DNA of 64,000 nt from Micromonospora lutea (GTDB lineage: Bacteria > Actinomycetota > Actinomycetes > Mycobacteriales > Micromonosporaceae), in the NCBI RefSeq assembly GCF_016863535.1, contig NZ_BOPB01000028.1, forward strand, positions 62,001-126,000, read 5' to 3'. Within the stretch, counting starts at the first letter, position 1. Each line of letters begins with the position of its first letter. Shown here piece after piece: positions 58,232 through 64,000 of the stretch. A program made the translations under genes and the position numbers. A model generated the notes under the pieces. It ran no database searches. It was given only the letters and a program-made list of their open reading frames with translations, and was not told the DNA's origin.

Positions 58232-61135
58232 ATGAGAAACCTGGCTAGACGTCGGCGCCTGGCGTGGCTCGCCGCCGCGGCGCTGGCGATCGGTGGGGCC
58301 ACCGTCCCCGCCGCCGCCGCACAGGCCGCACCGGCCTGCGACGTGGTTTATACGACGAACGACTGGAGCAACGGCTTCACCGCCAACCTCACCATCCGCA
58401 ACACCGGCGACGCGATCAACGGCTGGACCCTGCGGTTCGCCTTCCCCGGCAACCAGCGGGTCGTCCAGGGCTGGTCGGCCCGGTGGAGCCAGAGCGGCAA
58501 CGAGGTCACCGCCGTCAACGAAGGCTGGAACGGCAGCATCCCCGCCGGTGGCAGCACCAGCATCGGCTTCAACGGCTCGTACTCCGGCACCAACGCGAAG
58601 CCGACCTCGTTCTCGGTCAACGGGGTCACCTGCGGTGGCACGACGAACCCGCAGCCCCCGACGGTCAGCCTGTCGGTGCCCGCCGGCCCGTTCACGGCCC
58701 CGGCGACCGTGCCGCTGACCGCCACCGCCAGCGACCCCGACGGCACCATCGCCCGGGTCGAGTTCTACCGCAACGGCCTGCTGGTCAACACCGACACCAC
58801 CGCGCCGTACGCGTACACCCTGGAGAGCCTGCCGGCCGGTGACTACACGGTGCAGGCCCGGGCGTACGACAACAGCGGTCTGTCCGCGATCGCCGAGCGG
58901 TCGTTCACCGTCGCCGGCACCACCTCGCCGGCACTGGTCGCCACGCCGACCGCGCTGACCGTCCCCGAGGGCGGCAGCTCGACGTTCAACCTCAAGTTGA
59001 ACCGGGCGCCCACCGCGAACGTCGCGGTGAGCCTGGCGCGTACCGGGGACACCGACATCACCGTCTCGCCGACCTCGGCGACGCTGACCACGTCGAACTG
59101 GAACACCGGCGTCGACGTGACCGTCCGGGCCGCTGAGGACGCCGACACCGTCGGCGGCACCGCCACCATCACCGCCTCGGCCACCGGCCACACGCCGGCG
59201 ACGGTCACCGTCACCGAGATCGACAACGACGTGCCCGGCGGCGACGGCGAGTACGTCCAGCGCTTCCTCACCCAGTACAACAAGATCAAGAACTCGGGCT
59301 ACTTCAGCCCGGAGGGCGTGCCGTACCACTCCATCGAGACGCTCATCGTCGAGGCGCCGGACCACGGCCACGAGACCACCTCCGAAGCGTTCAGCTTCTG
59401 GCTGTGGCTGGAGGCCTACTACGGCCGGGTGACCCAGAACTGGGCGCCGTTCAACAACGCCTGGACGGTGATGGAGAAGTACATCATCCCGTCCGCGGCC
59501 GACCAGCCGACCGCCGGCTCCGCCGGTGACGCCACCTACGCCGCCGAGCACGACCTGCCCAGCCAGTACCCGTCCCAGCTGGACTCGAACGTGCCGGTCG
59601 GCAAGGACCCGCTGCGGTCGGAGCTGCAGTCGACCTACAACACCGGCTCCATCTACGGCATGCACTGGCTGCTGGACGTCGACAACGTCTACGGCTACGG
59701 CCGCTGCGGTGACGGCACCACCCGCCCCGCGTACATCAACACCTTCCAGCGGGGCACCCAGGAGTCGGTGTGGGAGACCGTGCCGCAGCCGTCCTGCGAC
59801 ACCTTCGCCCACGGCGGCCAGTACGGCTACCTGGACCTGTTCATCAAGGAGTCGGGCACCCCGGCCAAGCAGTGGAAGTACACCAACGCCCCGGACGCCG
59901 ACGCCCGTGCCGTGCAGGCCGCCTACTGGGCGCTGACCTGGGCCAAGGAGCAGAACAAGCAGGCCGATGTGGCGGCCACCGTGGCCAAGGCCGCCAAGAT
60001 GGGTGACTACCTGCGCTACGCCCTGTTCGACAAGTACTTCAAGCGGATCGGCAACTGCGTGGGGGCCAGCCAGTGCCCGGCCGGCAACGGCCGTGACTCC
60101 GCGCACTACCTGCTGTCCTGGTACTACGCCTGGGGCGGCGCGTACGAGACCAGCCAGAACTGGTCCTGGCGGATCGGCTCCAGCCACAGCCACTTCGGCT
60201 ACCAGAACCCGTTCGCGGCCTGGGCGCTGACCAACGTCGACGAGCTCAAGCCGCGCTCGCCGACCGCGGCGGCGGACTGGACCAACAGCCTCAACCGGCA
60301 GCTGGAGCTCTACACCTGGCTCCAGTCGGCCGAGGGCGGCATCGCCGGTGGCGCGACCAACAGCTGGGGCGGCCACTACGGCACGCCGCCGGCCGGCACG
60401 GCCACCTTCTACGGCATGTTCTACGACGAGGACCCGGTCTACAACGACCCGCCGTCGAACCAGTGGTTCGGCATGCAGGCCTGGTCGATGCAGCGCATCG
60501 CCGAGCTGTACCTCGTCTCCGGCAACGCCAAGGCCAAGGCGCTGTTGGACAAGTGGGTGCCGTGGGCGATCGCCAACACCACGCTTGGCGAGAACTGGTC
60601 CATCCCGTCGGACATGAAGTGGACCGGCCAGCCCAACAACTGGAACCCGACCAACCCGCAGCCGAACACCAACCTGCACGTCGAGGTGACGGTCAAGGGC
60701 CAGGACGTCGGCGTCGCCGCCGCCTACGCCCGCACCCTCATCGCGTACGCGGCGAAGTCGGGCAACGAGGAGGCGAAGACCACCGCCAAGGGTCTGCTGG
60801 ACGCGCTGCACACCCACAGCGACGCCCAGGGTGTCTCGACGGTGGAGAAGCGTGGCGACTACCGGCGCTTCGACGACGTCTACGACGCCTCCACCGGGCA
60901 GGGCCTGTACATCCCGCCGGGCTGGAGCGGCGAGATGCCCAACGGTGACGCCATCGCTCCGGGCAAGAGCTTCCTCGACATCCGGTCGTTCTACAAGAGC
61001 GACCCGGCGTGGCCGAAGGTGCAGGCCTACCTCGACGGTGGGCCGGAGCCCGAGTTCCGTTACCACCGTTTCTGGGCCCAGGCGGACGTCGCCATGGCCT
61101 ACGCCGACTACGGGAAGTTGTTCCCCAACGGCTGA
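58232..61135 (+). CDS. Secreted CBM2-GH48 processive cellulase
   Basis: 967 residues. Sec signal RRRRLAWLAAAALAIGG..AAAAQA (cleavage near 33), then a family 2 cellulose-binding module (36-136, bounded by Cys36 and a C-terminal Cys), an Ig-like domain (about 145-230), a Calx-beta-like domain (233-335) and the GH48 barrel (340-967). Active-site glutamates Glu374 and Glu385 (VEAPDHGHETTSEAF) match those of Cel48F. GH48 enzymes are processive exo-cellulases essential in cellulolytic systems. ATG 58232 chosen for the signal peptide and GAGGAG upstream. Confidence 0.92.
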   Translation: MRNLARRRRLAWLAAAALAIGGATVPAAAAQAAPACDVVYTTNDWSNGFTANLTIRNTGDAINGWTLRFAFPGNQRVVQGWSARWSQSGNEVTAVNEGWNGSIPAGGSTSIGFNGSYSGTNAKPTSFSVNGVTCGGTTNPQPPTVSLSVPAGPFTAPATVPLTATASDPDGTIARVEFYRNGLLVNTDTTAPYAYTLESLPAGDYTVQARAYDNSGLSAIAERSFTVAGTTSPALVATPTALTVPEGGSSTFNLKLNRAPTANVAVSLARTGDTDITVSPTSATLTTSNWNTGVDVTVRAAEDADTVGGTATITASATGHTPATVTVTEIDNDVPGGDGEYVQRFLTQYNKIKNSGYFSPEGVPYHSIETLIVEAPDHGHETTSEAFSFWLWLEAYYGRVTQNWAPFNNAWTVMEKYIIPSAADQPTAGSAGDATYAAEHDLPSQYPSQLDSNVPVGKDPLRSELQSTYNTGSIYGMHWLLDVDNVYGYGRCGDGTTRPAYINTFQRGTQESVWETVPQPSCDTFAHGGQYGYLDLFIKESGTPAKQWKYTNAPDADARAVQAAYWALTWAKEQNKQADVAATVAKAAKMGDYLRYALFDKYFKRIGNCVGASQCPAGNGRDSAHYLLSWYYAWGGAYETSQNWSWRIGSSHSHFGYQNPFAAWALTNVDELKPRSPTAAADWTNSLNRQLELYTWLQSAEGGIAGGATNSWGGHYGTPPAGTATFYGMFYDEDPVYNDPPSNQWFGMQAWSMQRIAELYLVSGNAKAKALLDKWVPWAIANTTLGENWSIPSDMKWTGQPNNWNPTNPQPNTNLHVEVTVKGQDVGVAAAYARTLIAYAAKSGNEEAKTTAKGLLDALHTHSDAQGVSTVEKRGDYRRFDDVYDASTGQGLYIPPGWSGEMPNGDAIAPGKSFLDIRSFYKSDPAWPKVQAYLDGGPEPEFRYHRFWAQADVAMAYADYGKLFPNG

Positions 61136-61142
61136 ACGAACT

Positions 61143-61172
61143 CCTCCGGGTGGGCAGTGACCCACCCGGAGG
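61143..61172. terminator. 12-bp perfect hairpin after the GH48 gene
   Basis: CCTCCGGGTGGG (61143-61154) and CCCACCCGGAGG (61161-61172) are exact complements with a 6-nt loop, 7 bp after the stop. Strong terminator for the cellulase mRNA. Confidence 0.85.
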
Positions 61173-61380
61173 CGCCGGCCGAGCCTCGGGGGTAGAGGCA
61201 GGCCCGGTTGACGGCCTGACACCCACGGTCAGGCCGGGGTGGGTCGGCTCTCTGGCCGACGCAGCGGAGCAGTCGGCCCACCCCACCACCCCGACCCGCC
61301 GAACACGGCGCGCACATCGCGAAAAAAAGTGACCGCCCCGGGATCACAACCCGGCCCGGGACGGAGTAACGTACATCACC

Positions 61381-61412
61381 GGAGAGGCCGCTCCCCCCGT
61401 GGCGGCCTCTCC
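61381..61412. terminator. 11-bp perfect hairpin at the end of the DUF3159 gene
   Basis: GGAGAGGCCGC (61381-61391) and GCGGCCTCTCC (61402-61412) with a 10-nt loop, ending 1 bp from the DUF3159 stop. Read from the + strand it is followed by CTTATTGT. Confidence 0.7.
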
Positions 61413-61413
61413 C

Positions 61414-62139
61414 TTATTGTCTCGGTCGCGGTGTGACCCGATCCGGTTCACCGTCGTCCCGCGCGTGCGGCCCGGTCTCCGGTGTCACGGGGTGCCGCAG
61501 CCCCGGATGGCCGGCCGGCAACGACCGACGCACCACGGCCCAACTGATCGCCAACGCCGCCGCCACCAGCGGCCAGCTCAGTCCCACCCGGGCCCCGGTC
61601 AGAGCCAGCACGTGACCACCGAGATACAGCGGCAGGAACACCGCCAACCGCAGCAGGTAGCTGCCCGCCCACACCCAACTGGCCCGGCGGTACGCCCGCA
61701 GCAGTGCCGGGTCACGCCGCCAGCGCCCCCGCTGCCGGAGCGCCGTGCCGACGACCACCCCGAGCAGCGGCCAGCGCACCACGATGCTCACCGCCCACGC
61801 CAGCGCGCTGGCGGCATTGGCCAGCAGTTGCACGAGGAAGAAGTCCTCAGCCCGTCCGGTGCGTACCACCACCAGCGCGGCGACACAGACCGCGAGCATC
61901 CCGATCAGCACCGACCGGGGCCGGTCACCGCGGCGCAGCCGCCAACCCGCCACCACTGCCGCGGCGACCAGGGCCGCCACCACCCCGGCCAGCACCGAGC
62001 GGTCGGCCACCAGCCAGCCCGCCGTGAACGCGACCGGCGGAACGGTCGCGTCGACAGCTCCACGGCGCCCGCCGAGCAGATCGGCGAGCGACTCCGGTCG
62101 CCCGACCTCGGTGGCGTTGCGCTGCGACGTGCCGGTCAC
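61414..62139 (-). CDS. DUF3159-domain membrane protein
   Basis: 241 residues. ESLADLLGGRRGAVDATVPPVAFTAGWLV is the start of the DUF3159 domain; about six hydrophobic segments follow (VLAGVVAALVAAAVVAGWRL, VLIGMLAVCVAALVVV, WPLLGVVVGTAL, YLLRLAVFLPLYL). Function unknown; widespread in actinobacteria, usually near DUF3710/dUTPase genes, which are not seen here. Divergent from the PAP2 gene. Confidence 0.88.
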   Translation of the reverse strand: MTGTSQRNATEVGRPESLADLLGGRRGAVDATVPPVAFTAGWLVADRSVLAGVVAALVAAAVVAGWRLRRGDRPRSVLIGMLAVCVAALVVVRTGRAEDFFLVQLLANAASALAWAVSIVVRWPLLGVVVGTALRQRGRWRRDPALLRAYRRASWVWAGSYLLRLAVFLPLYLGGHVLALTGARVGLSWPLVAAALAISWAVVRRSLPAGHPGLRHPVTPETGPHARDDGEPDRVTPRPRQ

Positions 62140-62223
62140 GGATCCCCTCCTTCACCTGCGGCCAACCTATCTCCACGCCACGGGCGGGCCACCGCCCGTC
62201 GACCGGGTGGCTGCCGCTAAGTT

Positions 62224-63111
62224 GTGCGGGTGCGCGTGACGCCCAGGGGTGGTACGGCGGTCTGGTTGGTGGTGCTCGCCCTGATCCAGACCGTGGCCTT
62301 CATCGCCGTCTGGCGAATCGCCCTCCACACGGAGGCCGGCCAGTGGATCGACACGGTTGCCCTCACCGGCAACCGGATCGGCCGCGACCATATCGAGGAA
62401 CCGGTCGACCGGATCCTCAACGCCATGTCCGTGGTGTCGCTGCTGGCAGCCACCGTGATGATCGGGTTCATCGCGCTGATCCGGGGCCGGGTCGCCCTGG
62501 CCGTGGCGGCGACCCTGCTGATCGCGGGCGCCAACGTCACCACCCAACTACTCAAGTACGGACTGGGCCGGCCCGACTACGGCATCGACCTGGAACGGGC
62601 GTACGTCGGCAACAGTCTGCCCAGCGGGCACACCACCGTCGCCGGCTCGGTGGCGGTGGCCCTGGTGCTCGTACTCCCGCCGAAGGCACGCCCCTTCGCC
62701 GCCGTGATCGGTGCCGGCTACGCCGCCGCCGCCGGGGTGGCGACCCTGTCGGCGGGCTGGCACCGCCCCAGCGACGCGGTCGCCGCGTTCCTGGTGGTCG
62801 GGGTCTGGGCGGCGCTGGCCGGTCTGCTGCTGCTGATCACCCAGCGCGAACGGGCGGAAGTCGCCCCCGGTGACGCCCACCGGCTCACCGCCCTGCTGCT
62901 GGGCGTGGGCGGGCTGCTGGCGATCATCGGCTGCGCACTGGCCCTGTGGTGGCTGGTGGGCCTGCGGTCCACCCCGGTGGCGGACCTGTCCCGTCGGCCG
63001 CTGTTCGTCGGTTACGCCGGCAGCGCCGCTGGCATCGCCGGCTCCATGGCGGTGGTGATGGCGCTGGTACTCACCGCCGTGCACCGTCTCGTCCCCCGCT
63101 ACAAGGGATGA
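62224..63111 (+). CDS. PAP2-family membrane phosphatase
   Basis: 295 residues with six or more membrane segments. The three phosphatase motifs are present: KYGLGRPDYG (KxxxxxxRP), SLPSGHTTVAGS (PSGH) and SAGWHRPSDAVAAF (SxxxHxxxD). Hydrolyses a lipid phosphate or polyprenyl pyrophosphate at the outer face of the membrane. GTG 62224 chosen; another GTG follows two codons later. The stop overlaps the next gene by 4 bp. Confidence 0.88.
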   Translation: MRVRVTPRGGTAVWLVVLALIQTVAFIAVWRIALHTEAGQWIDTVALTGNRIGRDHIEEPVDRILNAMSVVSLLAATVMIGFIALIRGRVALAVAATLLIAGANVTTQLLKYGLGRPDYGIDLERAYVGNSLPSGHTTVAGSVAVALVLVLPPKARPFAAVIGAGYAAAAGVATLSAGWHRPSDAVAAFLVVGVWAALAGLLLLITQRERAEVAPGDAHRLTALLLGVGGLLAIIGCALALWWLVGLRSTPVADLSRRPLFVGYAGSAAGIAGSMAVVMALVLTAVHRLVPRYKG

Positions 63112-63809
63112 GCCGGCTGATCGCCGTACGGTCGGCGTTCCACGACGAATGCGACCGGCTCGGCACGGTGCTGCGTACCCTCGACCGGGCGGACCTGGAC
63201 CGTCCCACCCGCTGCACGCCGTGGACGGTGGCCGACCTGCTGGCCCACCTCCGCACCGGAGCCAACCGGCTGGCCGACATGCTCCGCGACACGCCGCCCG
63301 GCCCCGCCCAGGTCGACGCCGCCGGCTACTTCGGTGCGGCGAAGTTCACCCGGCAGGTGGATGCCGACCGGATCGAGTCCGCCCGGTCCGAGGCAGCCCG
63401 ACACCGCCGCGACGCGCCGCCCGCCGGGCCCGGCACGGTGCTCGACGCTGACTTCGACCGGGCCTGGCGGGCCACCCTCAGCGCGGTCGACGCACACCCC
63501 GCCGACCGGGTGGTCCGCACCCGGCACGGTGACGCGATGACGGTGACGGAGTTCCTGCGTACCCGGGTGGTGGAGGTCGGGGTGCACGGCCTCGACCTGG
63601 CCGAGGCGCTGGACCGGCCGCCATGGCTGACCCCGACCGCCGCCCGACTGATCGCCGACCTGCTCACCGGCGGGCGGGCGCTCCCGGCGCACCTCGGCTG
63701 GGACCGGCTGACCCTGATCCGCAAGGCCACCGGCCGCAGCCCGCGCAGCCGAGCCGAGCAGGACGCCCTCGACGCCGCCGACGTCCGGCTGCTCTCCTTC
63801 GGCGGCTGA
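63108..63809 (+). CDS. Maleylpyruvate-isomerase N-terminal (DinB-like) family protein
   Basis: 233 residues from ATG 63108. DRPTRCTPWTVADLLAHLRTGANRLADML holds the WTVxDLLAHL motif of mycothiol-dependent maleylpyruvate isomerase-type four-helix proteins; VTEFLRTRVVEVGVHGLDLAEAL has the second metal His (HxxD). A metal- and mycothiol-dependent enzyme of unknown substrate. Translationally coupled to the PAP2 gene. Confidence 0.85.
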   Translation: MSRLIAVRSAFHDECDRLGTVLRTLDRADLDRPTRCTPWTVADLLAHLRTGANRLADMLRDTPPGPAQVDAAGYFGAAKFTRQVDADRIESARSEAARHRRDAPPAGPGTVLDADFDRAWRATLSAVDAHPADRVVRTRHGDAMTVTEFLRTRVVEVGVHGLDLAEALDRPPWLTPTAARLIADLLTGGRALPAHLGWDRLTLIRKATGRSPRSRAEQDALDAADVRLLSFGG

Positions 63810-63819
63810 CCCCGCGCTG

Positions 63820-64000
63820 TCAGACGGCGGTGCGGGGTGCCGGGACGTGCGGGGCGGCGGCACGCAGTCGGGCCAGGACCACCGGGTCGATCCGACCGGG
63901 CGCCAGCCGCTCCTCCAGGTTCTCCATCCCGGCCCAGTCGACCAACGCGTCGTCGGGCTCCGTGGGGTCGGCCGGATGACCGAGCGCGGTCAACAGGCCG
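63820..64000 (-). CDS. Unrecognised protein, C-terminal fragment (5' end outside window)
   Basis: 59 codons and a stop are visible on the reverse strand, ending ARLRAAAPHVPAPRTAV. An earlier segment reads HPADPTEPDDALVDWAG, and ERLAPGRIDPVVLARLR is helix-like. Codon usage is coding. I do not recognise a family. It is convergent with the DinB-like gene, 10 bp apart. Confidence 0.5.
   Translation of the reverse strand, partial: GLLTALGHPADPTEPDDALVDWAGMENLEERLAPGRIDPVVLARLRAAAPHVPAPRTAV

Noticed and set aside
57896..61222. Open frame of more than 1100 codons on the reverse strand of the GH48 gene
   Set aside because: It is an antisense shadow created by high GC content; composition is Val/Gly/Arg/Leu/Asp-rich without any domain, and the sense strand encodes a complete cellulase.
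1..64000. tRNA, rRNA, CRISPR array, prophage or intact insertion sequence
   Set aside because: I looked for cloverleaf arms, regularly spaced repeats, transposase motifs and phage structural genes and saw none I could support.

Overview
The window is very GC-rich, uses G/C-ending codons throughout and has many GTG/TTG starts and 4-bp ATGA/GTGA gene overlaps. Gene content is actinobacterial: a conservon-type kinase plus roadblock pair, a DUF397/XRE pair, LpqY-SugABC, a fused TrpEG with a short Trp leader, DUF3159 and DUF1707 proteins. The whole looks like a Micromonosporaceae chromosome, most likely Micromonospora or a close relative. That assignment is inference; there is no rRNA or marker gene in the window. 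I saw no tRNA, CRISPR array, prophage or intact insertion sequence.

Layout. 1-10 kb: mixed housekeeping and accessory genes (GyrI-like, VOC, fructosamine kinase, PolA-like polymerase, sulfotransferase, MobA-like nucleotidyltransferase, amidohydrolase, membrane hydrolase, DUF1707 protein, Ser/Thr kinase). 10-16 kb: a glucan/glycoside module (GT4 glycosyltransferase, amylo-alpha-1,6-glucosidase, MGH1-like glucosidase). 16-21 kb: TetR, GNAT, a HAD hydrolase that lacks its N-terminal catalytic motif, a two-gene hypothetical operon (one protein RusA-like) and a double VOC protein. 21-25 kb: lpqY-sugA-sugB-sugC, a trehalose-type ABC importer. 25-31 kb: a Weimberg-type pentose operon (FAH-family dehydratase, aldehyde dehydrogenase, IlvD/Edd dehydratase) divergent from an IclR regulator, with four TGCAAC motifs between them. 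31-33 kb: an XRE/DUF397 pair with a divergent pair of small proteins. 33-39 kb: ArsR-SRPBCC-TIGR03086 operon, reductases, a decayed alpha/beta hydrolase, winged-helix and HAD proteins.

39-43 kb is an arsenic island: a cysteine-rich flavoprotein divergent from an unusual regulator with two fused ArsR domains, then Acr3 and ArsC. 43-47 kb is an ABC exporter operon with its own histidine kinase and response regulator, all coupled by 4-bp or longer overlaps. 47-50 kb holds a fused anthranilate-synthase-type enzyme preceded by a 19-codon leader ORF with tandem Trp codons and a terminator hairpin, a classical ribosome-mediated attenuator. 50-54 kb: an FGGY kinase and a half conservon (cvnA, cvnB only). 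55-61 kb: a cellulose-use locus in which a Tat-lipoprotein GH1 beta-glucosidase and a secreted CBM2-GH48 cellulase are divergent and share three CebR-type TGGGAGCGCTCCCA operators. 61-64 kb: DUF3159, PAP2 phosphatase, a DinB/maleylpyruvate-isomerase-like protein, and a gene cut by the right edge.

The most notable non-coding signals are the Trp attenuator, the CebR boxes, a perfect 15-bp inverted repeat inside the double-ArsR gene at the junction of its two halves, a perfect 21-bp inverted repeat directly before the truncated HAD gene, a nested hairpin before the sulfotransferase gene, and several long perfect hairpins between convergent genes.
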